Shown here in pieces: positions 1 to 7,932 of a DNA stretch of 17,213 nucleotides; within the stretch, counting starts at the first letter, position 1, and each line of letters starts with the position of its first letter. The position numbers and the translations under genes were made by a program. Source of the DNA: Thermodesulfobacterium sp. (GTDB lineage: Bacteria > Desulfobacterota > Thermodesulfobacteria > Thermodesulfobacteriales > Thermodesulfobacteriaceae); assembly GCA_021163085.1 (NCBI GenBank), contig JAGGXL010000053.1, positions 1-17,213 of the forward strand, given 5' to 3'. The notes under the pieces were generated by a model. That model saw nothing but the letters and a program-made list of their open reading frames with translations, did not search any database and was not told where the DNA came from.

Positions 1-1209
1 ATGTTAATATTTCTGGCTTGGGGTACATGGGCATTTTATTATATGGTGAAAAAACCTCTTGATAGAATATCAGAAAGATTGAACCTTTTAGCTGAAGGAA
101 AAGAAGATAAAGAAATAGATTTTTCACAAGTTTGTCTTATGGAATATACTTTAAGAGATGAAATAGGGAAAATTGCTACTAAACTTAATCAGATTTTAAA
201 TGAATATAACTTATTAAGGATATTTAAACGTGTTATAGAAAACGATGAAAGCTCTGAGTTAGTTTATGAAAGGTTGGGAAGCTACTTGAAAAATGTATTA
301 AATATAAACTATTTTATTATCTATCAAGTATCGAATTCTCAAAATATTATGACACCTGTGTATGTATCTAATCCTGAACTTGAGACTACATCCGAAATAA
401 TGTTTGATGCAGATAAATGTAGAGCTAAAAGAACAGGAGAAATTGTAAATTCTATGATATTTCCTGACCTTTGTAAGGTGTTCCCTTTAAAAGATGATTA
501 CGAATATTGTTGCATTCCTATGAATTACGGAGGAAAATGTATAGGAGTTGTAGCTATTTACATACCCAAGGAAGATTTTATCAAGAATTCAGAAAATATC
601 TTAGAAAATATAAGAAAAGCAAAACTTTATATTAGTGAAGCAATTCCGGTTATAGAGGCTAAAAGGTTTGCTGAAGCTTTAAAAGAACAAACATTCAGAG
701 ATGCTCTTACAGGCTTATATAATAGACACTTTTTAGAAGCAACTTTGGAAAATCTGGTAGCTCAGATTCTGAGAAGAGAATCTGTTTTAGGAATTCTTAT
801 GTGTGATTTAGATTTCTTTAAATCAGTAAATGACCAGTATGGACACGATATAGGAGATTTGATTTTAAAAGAAACAGCAAGTATTTTGGCATCCAATGTA
901 AGAAAGTCTGATCTGGTTATAAGATTTGGAGGAGAGGAATTTTTGGTACTTTTAGTTGATATAAAAGAAGGAGAAAGTGTTAAAGTAGCAGAAAAATTAA
1001 GATCTCTTATTGAGACTCATGAATTTAAGATACCCCAGGGAAGTATAAGAAGGACAATATCTATTGGAGTATCTGAGTTTCCCATAGACACAAAGGCTAT
1101 TTGGGAGGCGATAAAGTTTGCTGATGTAGCACTTTATAAAGCTAAAGAACTTGGAAGAAATAAAGTGGTAAGGTTTAAAAGGGAATTCTGGGTAGAAGAA
1201 AGTTACTAA
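1..1209 (+). CDS. Membrane-anchored diguanylate cyclase with HAMP-like, cysteine-rich GAF-like and GGDEF domains (probably 5' partial)
   Basis: Makes the second messenger cyclic di-GMP from two GTP at the inner membrane. Residues 1-16 form a hydrophobic helix, followed by a HAMP-like linker (about 17-60, starting at KKPLDRI). Residues about 75-220 look like a GAF-type sensor with five cysteines (140, 158, 170, 171, 180). The GGDEF domain starts at DALTGLYNR (234-242) and has the active-site GGEEF at 310-314. The RxxD inhibitory I-site (R301-D304) lies exactly five residues before it, so product feedback inhibition should be intact. HAMP domains normally follow a second membrane helix, so a periplasmic sensor and first helix probably lie upstream of the window; the ATG at base 1 may be internal. 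The stop overlaps that of the convergent transporter gene by four bases. The cyclase assignment is firm; the signal sensed is unknown. Confidence 0.93.
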   Translation: MLIFLAWGTWAFYYMVKKPLDRISERLNLLAEGKEDKEIDFSQVCLMEYTLRDEIGKIATKLNQILNEYNLLRIFKRVIENDESSELVYERLGSYLKNVLNINYFIIYQVSNSQNIMTPVYVSNPELETTSEIMFDADKCRAKRTGEIVNSMIFPDLCKVFPLKDDYEYCCIPMNYGGKCIGVVAIYIPKEDFIKNSENILENIRKAKLYISEAIPVIEAKRFAEALKEQTFRDALTGLYNRHFLEATLENLVAQILRRESVLGILMCDLDFFKSVNDQYGHDIGDLILKETASILASNVRKSDLVIRFGGEEFLVLLVDIKEGESVKVAEKLRSLIETHEFKIPQGSIRRTISIGVSEFPIDTKAIWEAIKFADVALYKAKELGRNKVVRFKREFWVEESY

Positions 1210-2393
1210 TTTTCCTTTTTTTCAATATCTTTTGTTATCCAGAATATAAGAAAAAGAGGCGGTAAAGAAATAAAAAAGCTTAGAAGGAAAAAGTAAGTAT
1301 ACCCTAAATAACTTGCTCCGTATCCAGCCAAGGTTCTTGAAAAAATAAGAGAAAGGCTAAATAAAGTCGAAAATACTGCATATTGAGTAGCAGAAAACTC
1401 CTTTTTACAAAGACTGGTAAGAAAAGTAAGAAAAGCTGCTGTTCCCAGCCCCCCGCTAAAGCTTTCAAATATAGAGGCAAAATAGACTGTTTCTCTTGGT
1501 AGCTGAGGTAAGGAAGCAATGGTATATCCTATATTGGAAATAGATTGAAAAAATCCCAGAATAAAAAGGGAAGTTTTTAAACACCAGATGCTTGCTAAGA
1601 AACCTCCCAAAAGAGAGCCAAGTATGGTAAAAATGCTTCCTAGAGTTCCAGAAATAAGCCCAATTTCAAGCCTGCTAAATCCTCTATCTACCCAGAATGG
1701 ATAAACCATGGCTCCGAGCAAGGCATCTCCTATTTTATAAGTTAAGACAAAGAAAAGAAGCAAAAACGCTCTTTCTCTTTTAAGTATTTCTTTTAACGGC
1801 TTTATAAATTGAGAACTTAAAGATATATGAGATTTTTTAGGATTAACCTTCAAAAAAGGATTTAAAATCAAAAAAATACCTGCCGAAAAGGTTATAATAC
1901 TTAGAATATAAAATATGGGTTTAAATCCGAGATAGTGGCTTATAGCAACAATTCCCCCTCCGAAAAGGATAAGAGATATTCTGTAAGCTGAGATGCGAAT
2001 TCCATTGGCTTTACCGAATTCCTTAGATGGTATCCATTCCACTACAAATCCATCAGAGGAGGTATCAAAAAAAGTTGAGGAGAGAGTAAGAAGAAATAAG
2101 AAAATAAAAAAGGGAAGGGTGGCAGGAGTAGAAAGAGAAAGAGCAGCAATATTTATAGACATACCAATAAGTGAAATTCCCATCCAGAAACTTTTATAAA
2201 GATATCTATCTATAAAAGGTGCAAAGAGGAGTCTTAAGCTCCAGGGCAATCCAGCTATTGAAAAAAGTCCTATGGTTTTTAGATCTATACCCTGGGTTCT
2301 AAAAAATACAGGAATAAAGGTATAAAAAAAGCCAAAAGGAAGGCCTGAGAAAAAATAAATAAAACTTATGTAAAAAAGTTTTCTGTTAAACAT
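1206..2393 (-). CDS. AmpG-like major facilitator superfamily permease
   Basis: A 395-residue inner-membrane protein with about 12 hydrophobic segments, of usual MFS length. The N-terminal stretch around residues 16-65 (SGLPFGFF, then DLKTIGLFSIAGLPWSLR and APFIDRY) is the characteristic pattern of the AmpG/acetyl-CoA transporter branch, whose best known member imports anhydro-muropeptides for cell-wall recycling. The substrate here is inferred only from family resemblance; no other murein recycling gene lies nearby, so it could carry something else. It is convergent with the diguanylate cyclase gene (four-base overlap of stops) and divergent from prmA across 57 bases. A TATAAT hexamer on the minus strand (2413-2418), about 20 bases before the ATG, could be its -10 element, implying a short leader; no good -35 is visible. 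Confidence 0.85.
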   Translation of the reverse strand: MFNRKLFYISFIYFFSGLPFGFFYTFIPVFFRTQGIDLKTIGLFSIAGLPWSLRLLFAPFIDRYLYKSFWMGISLIGMSINIAALSLSTPATLPFFIFLFLLTLSSTFFDTSSDGFVVEWIPSKEFGKANGIRISAYRISLILFGGGIVAISHYLGFKPIFYILSIITFSAGIFLILNPFLKVNPKKSHISLSSQFIKPLKEILKRERAFLLLFFVLTYKIGDALLGAMVYPFWVDRGFSRLEIGLISGTLGSIFTILGSLLGGFLASIWCLKTSLFILGFFQSISNIGYTIASLPQLPRETVYFASIFESFSGGLGTAAFLTFLTSLCKKEFSATQYAVFSTLFSLSLIFSRTLAGYGASYLGYTYFFLLSFFISLPPLFLIFWITKDIEKKEN

Positions 2394-2450
2394 TTTAAAA
2401 ATTAAAAATTAAATTATATTTTAGTATTTTAAAAAGAAAAGCACCCAGAT

Positions 2451-3302
2451 ATGGAAAACAAGATTTATCAAATAATTGTAAAAGTTCCCTATGCTAAAAA
2501 AGAAAAGGTAGAAGACTTTTTATATGAATATATTCATAAAGGATGGGAAACTGTTAAAGAAAAATTTAGAGTTTACTTTGTCTTTTATCTGGAAGAAGGA
2601 AGTCCTGAATTAGCTCTTCTTGAAGAATTTTTAGAAAAAAATTTAGACATCAATATAGAATACAAGCTATTAAAAGAAGAAAAATGGGAAGAAATTTGGA
2701 AAGCTCATTTTAAGCCGCTTAAAATAGGGAAGTCTTTAGTAATTATTCCTCCTTGGGAAAAATATGAACCGAGTCCTTCTGAAACGATAATCACAATTGA
2801 AGTAGGGCAAGCTTTTGGTACAGGACATCATCCCACTACTAAAATGATGCTTGAAAACATAGAAATATTTAAAGAAAGGATAAAAAACTCAGATCTCAAA
2901 ATACTTGATATTGGTTGCGGAACTGGCATTTTAAGTATTGCCTGTGCAAAACTTTTTAAAAATTCTGCAATTTTTGGTATAGATATAGATGATCTTGCTA
3001 TAGAGGCATCTAAAGAAAATGCAATCTTAAATAAAGTGGAAGGTAAGATTGTTTTTCAAAAAGAGACCCCTCAAGAAAAATTTCATCTAATTTTTGCAAA
3101 TATTGGTTATAGAGAAATTAAAAACCTGGCTAAAACTATTAAGAGCTGTTCCCAAATAGGTTCTCATGTATTTCTTAGCGGATTTTTAACTATAGATGCA
3201 ACAGATATAGTAAATATTTATCAAAACATGGGATATTCCCTTATAAAACATCAAAAAGAAAGTGAATGGAGTTTCCTCTGGCTAAAATTAATCACAGATT
3301 GA
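2451..3302 (+). CDS. prmA: Ribosomal protein L11 methyltransferase
   Basis: Transfers methyl groups from S-adenosylmethionine to ribosomal protein L11 in the cytoplasm. The 283-residue length fits the family. An N-terminal substrate-binding part (1-95) precedes a Rossmann methyltransferase domain. The PrmA signature AFGTGHHPTT is at 121-130, SAM motif I (LDIGCGTG) at 152-159, the acidic ribose-binding loop (GIDIDD) at 176-181, and the ANIGY motif at 216-220 takes the place of the usual N-(I/P)-rich catalytic motif. No clear Shine-Dalgarno sequence precedes the ATG, but the start agrees with family length. It stands alone, divergent from the AmpG-like gene, and its 3' end overlaps the end of the convergent radical SAM gene by 15 bases. 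Motif match is strong, so the call is confident. Confidence 0.95.
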   Translation: MENKIYQIIVKVPYAKKEKVEDFLYEYIHKGWETVKEKFRVYFVFYLEEGSPELALLEEFLEKNLDINIEYKLLKEEKWEEIWKAHFKPLKIGKSLVIIPPWEKYEPSPSETIITIEVGQAFGTGHHPTTKMMLENIEIFKERIKNSDLKILDIGCGTGILSIACAKLFKNSAIFGIDIDDLAIEASKENAILNKVEGKIVFQKETPQEKFHLIFANIGYREIKNLAKTIKSCSQIGSHVFLSGFLTIDATDIVNIYQNMGYSLIKHQKESEWSFLWLKLITD

Positions 3303-4478
3303 ATGGCGAATTTTTCTTGCTAAAGTTTTAAGTTCTTCTATTTCTTCCCAATTAGGGTTTTTTAAGGCAGGAAATACAGTATTATTATGAAAGATAGGAT
3401 CTTCTTCGAGTGAATAACGAGAGTATTGTTTAGCTAATTCAAAAAAAGGTGTACCAGGGATAGGAGAAAATTCAGCTAAATGGGGAGGAACTTTGTGTTT
3501 TTCTAAAAATAAAAGGGATCTTTTTACCTCCTCAAAATTTTCACCTGGAATTCCATAAAGAAGATAAGCTCCAAGCTCATTTTCCTTAAAACCTGCAGAT
3601 TTTAAATAAGACACAGCCTGTAAAAACTCGTCAATACTTACTTTATTATCAAATCTATTTTCCACCCTTTCAAGCCCTATTCTTATAGTTTTAAATCCTG
3701 CCATTTTTAAAAGTTGCGCCACGTCTTTGGTAATAAACCTTGCATGGACAGCATTAGGGGTGTGAAAACGCAGGTTCAGATTATGAGAAAGTACTTTTTC
3801 CAGTATTACAGCCAAGTGAGAATCAAAGTTAAATAAAAGTGCATCATCATAGAAGGCAAAATCAACAACTCCATAATTTTTGTGCCAGAAGAGTATCTCT
3901 TTGGACACATCCTCTGGATTTCTTATCTTAAATTCAGGATAAAGTTTTTTAGAAGCACAATAGGGACAATTGAAAGGGCATCCATAACTTGTCATTATTA
4001 CTACATAAGGGATCGAATTCTGTAAATCAAAAATAGGATATTCATATGAATAAGGCTCTCCAGAAGGTTGATATTTATTTTTAATTTCTTTTAAAAATTT
4101 ATTATGGTTTTCATTTACAATATAAATTGGGTAATCTGAAAAATAAGTTTCAGTCTGTTTTTTTAAATGTTTATAGCAGAGTTTAGCATAAATCCCACCT
4201 ATATAAATTGGGGTCTTAGGATATCTGGTGGTTAAAAATTCTAATAAGGCTAAAAGCCCAGGATACCAATAAGTCATAGTGCAGGTTAAAAGAATAGCTT
4301 TAAATTTTAGATGTTTTAATGTTTTTTTTAAAATATTTACAGGAATCCCATAGCGATAAAACCTTCTTGGAACATCATTAAAATAAATAGGTTTGGGAAT
4401 AAATTCTTTATAGAAGTGCCCTATTCCAAAGTTTCTCCTTTTTGGCTTTTTAGGAAGTTCAGGGTGAAAGGGATCCAA
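3288..4478 (-). CDS. B12-binding-domain radical SAM protein, main reading frame (N-terminus displaced by a frameshift)
   Basis: A predicted radical SAM enzyme: the 4Fe-4S cluster motif CPFNCPYC (C167, C171, C174 of this 396-residue frame, bases about 3957-3980) cleaves S-adenosylmethionine to start radical chemistry. Residues 1-150 correspond to the B12-binding-like Rossmann domain usually placed before the core (MTYWYPGL, YIGGIYAKL), and the core continues with GLERVEN, YLLYGIPGE and a C-terminal PIPGTPF. The reaction is unknown. The frame can only start at a TTG (4478), which is a poor start: the coding pattern clearly continues upstream to about 4538 and then shifts frame. Restoring one base near 4538-4540 would give a 442-residue protein starting at the ATG at 4615. 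It is the last gene of a minus-strand group behind an exported protein gene, and its end overlaps prmA by 15 bases. Confidence 0.88.
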   Translation of the reverse strand: MDPFHPELPKKPKRRNFGIGHFYKEFIPKPIYFNDVPRRFYRYGIPVNILKKTLKHLKFKAILLTCTMTYWYPGLLALLEFLTTRYPKTPIYIGGIYAKLCYKHLKKQTETYFSDYPIYIVNENHNKFLKEIKNKYQPSGEPYSYEYPIFDLQNSIPYVVIMTSYGCPFNCPYCASKKLYPEFKIRNPEDVSKEILFWHKNYGVVDFAFYDDALLFNFDSHLAVILEKVLSHNLNLRFHTPNAVHARFITKDVAQLLKMAGFKTIRIGLERVENRFDNKVSIDEFLQAVSYLKSAGFKENELGAYLLYGIPGENFEEVKRSLLFLEKHKVPPHLAEFSPIPGTPFFELAKQYSRYSLEEDPIFHNNTVFPALKNPNWEEIEELKTLARKIRHSICD

Positions 4479-4513
4479 AAGGTCTATATAATAAATAGAA
4501 TATCCAAGTTTTC

Positions 4514-4615
4514 TTAATTTACCTCCGAGAAGAAGTAACCGTATGGCTTTAGCCAGAAATCATAAGCTGCAAAGTCATAAATCCAAGGATTAATAAGAAG
4601 AAAATCATAGACCAT
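4514..4615 (-). pseudogene. Out-of-frame N-terminus of the B12/radical SAM gene
   Basis: From an ATG at 4615-4613, six bases after the stop of the exported-protein gene, a short frame reads MVYDFLLINPWIYDF, AAYDFWLKPY, then goes off into nonsense and stops at 4514. The NPWIYDFAAYDFWLKPYG pattern is typical of the start of B12-binding radical SAM proteins. The frame at 4538-4479 reads LLLLGGKLRKLGYSIYYIDL, which is the natural continuation and joins the frame of the main gene. A single missing base around 4538-4540 (codon GGN) explains both. The site lies before a TTCTTCTC repeat rather than a homopolymer. Either a real inactivating deletion or a base-calling/assembly error is possible. Confidence 0.8.
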
Positions 4616-4621
4616 CTAAAT

Positions 4622-5161
4622 TTAATTTTGTTGATGTTTACAGAATTTATCAAAAAGGGTTTTTACTAAATCTTCTGGAATAAAAAGAAAGGAAATACCT
4701 GTATTTTTTCTTGTATAAACCGGAGTCCCTTCTTCATTATACCATGCAAAATTCAGTTCTTTAAAATTTTTTTTCTTGCAATCAATTTGCCATGTGTGAA
4801 TACTGTATTCCAGACTTTTGCATTTGTCTTTTTCCTCTTTTGGAAGACCGCTCCACATAACTTCTCTGTATTCATTTGTTAAAAACCAATCTATCCAGTA
4901 TGCTTCACATCTCTGTGCTATATCATCTGAAGGAAGATAAAGCAATTTAAGACCTAATTTTAACTCAGGATATTTTTTTAGAAAATTTTTCTCATAAAAG
5001 AGCTTTTCACCCTTTTTGTTTTCACCGATTAGAATCCAATTTTCAGTATTTAATAAATCTGATTTTTTTGTATAAAGAGGGACTGTAAAAAGAAAGAGGA
5101 TAGTCAGAAAGAAAAGAAGGATTTTAAAATTGAATGTATTTTTAAAAAAATTTTTAATCAT
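4622..5161 (-). CDS. Exported or membrane-anchored protein, similar to surface-adhesin protein E family
   Basis: A 179-residue protein with an uncleaved-looking N-terminal hydrophobic segment (about 13-32) and a charged N-terminus, so it is exported or tethered to the inner membrane. The remaining domain starts NWILIGENKKGEKLFYE and carries three cysteines (in AQRCEAYW, DKCKSL and WQIDCKKK) plus a terminal one in DKFCKHQQ. The layout (W-x-x-I-G-x-x-x-x-G at the start, a mid YS-x-x-x-W-x-x-D-C strand, a Gly-rich turn, and a P-E-D-x-V then C at the end) resembles the surface-adhesin protein E-like domain found in many Gram-negative exported proteins. That resemblance is from memory of the pattern and is moderate only. 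It begins 22 bases after the tRNA-Glu and is followed by the radical SAM gene after six bases, so the three are probably co-transcribed. Confidence 0.6.
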   Translation of the reverse strand: MIKNFFKNTFNFKILLFFLTILFLFTVPLYTKKSDLLNTENWILIGENKKGEKLFYEKNFLKKYPELKLGLKLLYLPSDDIAQRCEAYWIDWFLTNEYREVMWSGLPKEEKDKCKSLEYSIHTWQIDCKKKNFKELNFAWYNEEGTPVYTRKNTGISFLFIPEDLVKTLFDKFCKHQQN

Positions 5162-5183
5162 ACTTTTGAATTATGTTTTAAAG

Positions 5184-5256
5184 CGCCCCCAACGGGATTC
5201 GAACCCGTGTCTCTGGCGTGAGAGGCCAGTATCCTAGTCCACTAGACGATGGGGGC
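5184..5256 (-). tRNA. tRNA-Glu (anticodon CTC)
   Basis: On the minus strand the 73 bases fold into a full cloverleaf. The acceptor stem pairs GCCCCCA (5256-5250) with TGGGGGC (5191-5185), the discriminator base is G (5184), the D arm has AGTGGACTAGGA, the anticodon stem is CTGGC/GCCAG around a CTCTCAC loop, and the T arm is CGGG-TTCGAAT-CCCG. The anticodon CTC (5222-5220) reads GAG. The sequence closely follows the bacterial tRNA-Glu pattern, including G73. The CCA end is not encoded (GCTT follows), so it must be added by a nucleotidyltransferase. Confidence 0.96.
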
Positions 5257-5284
5257 TTTTTTAGTTTTTAGAATATAAATAAAA

Positions 5285-5311
5285 TTTATATCATTCTTAA
5301 AATTTTGTCAA
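5285..5311 (-). promoter_or_regulatory. Likely promoter of tRNA-Glu and the minus-strand group
   Basis: The minus strand has a consensus -35 hexamer TTGACA (5311-5306) and TATAAA (5290-5285) as -10, with a 15-base spacer, shorter than the usual 16-18. Transcription would start near 5278, about 22 bases before the tRNA. No terminator is visible between the tRNA and the exported-protein gene, so this promoter may drive the whole group. Confidence 0.5.
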
Positions 5312-5425
5312 TCTCTTGTTTGTATTTGTGATTCCAAATTAGAAATAAAATTATATAAGTAACCTTTGAGAAACAAAAGTTTTTTGTTGTAAACTTATAA
5401 AAATAATATTATTATTAAATTTATT

Positions 5426-6439
5426 ATGGATGAACTTTACATAAAAAGGAAGATTTTAGTTATTTCTATCTTATTTCTAGGGGTTCTTTTTTTTGGAATA
5501 ACCGGTTACATGATAATTGAAAATTTAGATTTTTTGAATGCGCTTTATATGACGGTGATTACTATAGCTACTGTAGGTTTTAGAGAAGTAAAAGATCTAA
5601 GCGAGGCTGGTAAACTTTTTACCATAATACTTATTTTTAGTGGATTTGGTGTGTTTACCTATGCCATGACTACAGGAGCGAAAATTTTAATAGAAGGAGA
5701 AATAAGGGAGGTTTTTAAAAAAAAGAAAATGAAAAAAGAAATTTCAGCTCTCAAAAATCATTACATTGTATGTGGTTATGGAAGAATGGGAAGAATCCTT
5801 TGTAAAGAATTTAAAGCAAATCAAGTGGATTTTGTAGTGATTGAAAAAAATGAGGAAAATGTAAAAGACAAAGAAAATCTTCTTTACATCGTGGGGGATG
5901 CTACCAAAGATGGAGTGCTAAAAGAGGCAGGAATTGAAAGGGCAAGGGGAATAATTTCTCTTTTGCCCTCTGATGCTGAAAATCTTTATGTAGTTATTAG
6001 TGCAAGATTTTTAAATCCAAGTATCTTTATAGTTACCCGTGCAACAGATGAAGAAGCAAAGCTTAAACTGAAAATGGCTGGAGCAAATAAAGCTGTGTGT
6101 CCCTACCATATAGGTGGTTTAAGAATAGCACAAAGTGTGCTTAGACCTAATGTTATAGATTTTTTAGAATTTGCCACAGGATCAGAATTTAGAGATATTC
6201 AGATTGAAGAAATTTTAGTATCTGAGCAATCGAGCCTTGTAGGAAAGACTTTAAAAGAAGCTAAAATTGGAAAAAAATTGGGAGTAATAATAATAGGAAT
6301 AAAAAGGGCTGACGGAGAGATAGAATTTAATCCTTCAGCAAACACTATTATAAAGCCTGGAGATAACCTTATTGTAATAGGAAAATCAACAAATCTTTAT
6401 ACTCTTTCTCAAGTCGCAAAGGGAGAAAGTGTGGTTTAA
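5426..6439 (+). CDS. Two-helix potassium channel homologue with RCK (TrkA-N and TrkA-C) domains
   Basis: A 337-residue inner-membrane ion channel subunit of the MthK-like type, expected to form tetramers. Two membrane helices (about 10-29 and 62-84) flank a pore helix and filter at 43-54 reading TIATVGFRE. The canonical filter is TVGYGD, so F52 replaces Tyr and R53 replaces the second Gly. Residues 112-230 form the RCK_N Rossmann domain with GYGRMG (117-122) and an acidic end of strand 2 (VVIEKN); 255-335 form an RCK_C ligand-binding domain (SSLVGKTLKEA, then KPGDNLIVIG). The gating ligand is unknown. No Shine-Dalgarno sequence precedes the ATG. An A/T-rich inverted repeat (AACAAAA-GTT-TTTTGTT, 5372-5388) lies 38 bases upstream and might be an operator. 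It opens the long plus-strand run, 12 bases before the next gene. Confidence 0.9.
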   Translation: MDELYIKRKILVISILFLGVLFFGITGYMIIENLDFLNALYMTVITIATVGFREVKDLSEAGKLFTIILIFSGFGVFTYAMTTGAKILIEGEIREVFKKKKMKKEISALKNHYIVCGYGRMGRILCKEFKANQVDFVVIEKNEENVKDKENLLYIVGDATKDGVLKEAGIERARGIISLLPSDAENLYVVISARFLNPSIFIVTRATDEEAKLKLKMAGANKAVCPYHIGGLRIAQSVLRPNVIDFLEFATGSEFRDIQIEEILVSEQSSLVGKTLKEAKIGKKLGVIIIGIKRADGEIEFNPSANTIIKPGDNLIVIGKSTNLYTLSQVAKGESVV

Positions 6440-6451
6440 TAGAGGAAGATT

Positions 6452-7339
6452 GTGAAAAAAGTTTTTGTTACAGGTGGAACAGGTTTTATAGGAAGTTATA
6501 TCTTGCCGTTACTTCATAAAGAAGGCTATGAAATTTATGTTCTTGTAAGAAGTAAAGAAAAGGCAAAAATATTGCCTTCCTTTTACAAACCAGTTTTAGG
6601 AGATTGTACAAAAAATGGAGAATGGCAAACATATTTAAGCAAAGCTGATATAGTGATTAATCTGGCAGGGCAGAATATATTTTCCAGATGGAACGAAAGC
6701 TACAAAAGACTTATTTTTGAAAGCAGAGTTAAATCAACAAAAAATGTGGTTTCTTTCTTGAGAGAAAACAGTATTCTTATTAATGCTTCAGCTATAGGAT
6801 ACTATGGAGACAAAGGAGACATCTTACTTACAGAGGATAGCCCTCCTGGGGATGATTTTTTAGCAAAAACCTGTATAGAATGGGAAAAAGAGGCTCAAAA
6901 AGCTAAAGAAAAAGGTGCAAAGGTAATTATTACAAGGATTGGTATTGTTCTTGGGAAAGGAGGAATGTTCTCAAAAATTTTACCAATTTTCAGATTAGGA
7001 TTAGGGGGGACTTTAGGAAAAGGTAATCAGTGGTTTTCATGGATACATATAGAAGATATTGCACAAGCCATAATGTTTCTTATAAAAATTCAAAAGGAAG
7101 GGATATACAATTTAGTTTCTCCCAATCCTGTAACTAATAAAGATTTTGTCAAGACTCTGGGGAGTATATTAAAAAGACCTGCTGTTTTGCCTGTTCCTGT
7201 TTTGGCTATGAGAATTCTTTTTGGAGAGTTGGCAAATGTGATTACTTACAGCGTAAAGGCTTATCCTAAAAATTTATTAGAACTGGGGTTTAAATTTAGA
7301 TTTGAAAATATAAAAGATGCTTTAAAAAATTTGATTTAA
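6452..7339 (+). CDS. TIGR01777-family NAD-dependent epimerase/dehydratase-like protein (YfcH/SDR39U1 type)
   Basis: A cytoplasmic extended short-chain dehydrogenase-like protein, 295 residues as usual for the family. The dinucleotide-binding motif TGGTGFIG is at 7-14. The family hallmark NASAIGYYGD (111-120) holds the YYG in place of the classical catalytic Tyr-x-x-x-Lys, and RIGIVLGKGGG-like (162-171) and QWFSWIHIED (193-202) motifs follow. The last 45 residues match the DUF1731 tail (PVPVLAMRILFGELA). The substrate is not known for this family. The start is GTG at 6452, supported by AGAGGAAG five bases before it. It follows the channel gene by 12 bases and precedes the lipoprotein gene by two. 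Confidence 0.9.
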   Translation: MKKVFVTGGTGFIGSYILPLLHKEGYEIYVLVRSKEKAKILPSFYKPVLGDCTKNGEWQTYLSKADIVINLAGQNIFSRWNESYKRLIFESRVKSTKNVVSFLRENSILINASAIGYYGDKGDILLTEDSPPGDDFLAKTCIEWEKEAQKAKEKGAKVIITRIGIVLGKGGMFSKILPIFRLGLGGTLGKGNQWFSWIHIEDIAQAIMFLIKIQKEGIYNLVSPNPVTNKDFVKTLGSILKRPAVLPVPVLAMRILFGELANVITYSVKAYPKNLLELGFKFRFENIKDALKNLI

Positions 7340-7341
7340 AA

Positions 7342-7932
7342 ATGAGAAATAGCTGGTTTAAAAAAATTGTTATTCTTTTTATGGCTTTCTTTCTTCTGAG
7401 TTCTTGTAAAAATCTGGAAATTCTAAAATCTTCGTTCTATGAATTTAAAGAAAAGGCATCAGAAAGGATAAAAGTTTCTTTAAGTAAAATTCCTTTTATA
7501 AAAGAACATATTACTTTGCCCCCGGCTCCAGAAAAACTTTACATCGAAACAAAAAATTTAATTGACCAGTTAAAAGCATATAAAGCTGAAGATATGTTCA
7601 AAGATGAATACCAAAGGGTTTTAAATGCCTGGGAAAGGGCTAAAAAACTTTATCAAAATAAATATTACAAATCAGCTGAGAAAGAGTTAAAAAAAGTAAA
7701 TTCTATGGCAAAAGAGCTTCTTGAAAATGTTAAAGCTTACCGAGAAACTTTAAAAACCTCGGCTTTAAAAAAATACAAAAAAATGGAAAAAATAGCTCAA
7801 AGAGTTCTTAAAAACGTTAAATCTGAAAAAAAAAGACTCGAAATAAAACTCTATTTATGGAAATTGAAAAATCTGATAGAAATGGAAGAATACGATGAGT
7901 TTGAAAGAGAATTACAAAATCCTCCATTTTAA
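7342..7932 (+). CDS. Helical lipoprotein (DUF4398-like)
   Basis: Function not recognised. The 196-residue product has a lipoprotein signal peptide: basic start (MRNSWFKK), hydrophobic core and lipobox LLSSC with the lipidated Cys at residue 22, so it should be anchored to a membrane facing the periplasm. The mature part is almost wholly charged alpha-helix, with a Pro-rich hinge (LPPAPEKLY, about 59-67) and an Ala/Lys/Glu helical pair (ERAKKLYQNKYYKSAEKELK) that recalls the DUF4398 helical repeat of envelope lipoproteins, which resembles TPR helices. It starts two bases after the SDR gene and its end overlaps pgpA by 38 bases, so translation is probably coupled. A structural or scaffolding role in the envelope is inference only. 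Confidence 0.8.
   Translation: MRNSWFKKIVILFMAFFLLSSCKNLEILKSSFYEFKEKASERIKVSLSKIPFIKEHITLPPAPEKLYIETKNLIDQLKAYKAEDMFKDEYQRVLNAWERAKKLYQNKYYKSAEKELKKVNSMAKELLENVKAYRETLKTSALKKYKKMEKIAQRVLKNVKSEKKRLEIKLYLWKLKNLIEMEEYDEFERELQNPPF

Noticed and set aside
1993..2199. Short open frame opposite the AmpG-like gene
   Set aside because: Shadow of a well-supported membrane protein gene on the other strand, with no domain pattern of its own.
4476..4478. TTG as the true start of the radical SAM gene on the minus strand
   Set aside because: Conserved coding pattern continues upstream in the same frame to 4538 and then in another frame to an ATG at 4615; no ribosome binding site is placed for the TTG.
5372..5388. 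AACAAAA-GTT-TTTTGTT inverted repeat as a firm operator
   Set aside because: Almost all A/T in an AT-rich spacer, seen once only; mentioned with the channel gene but not called as a feature.
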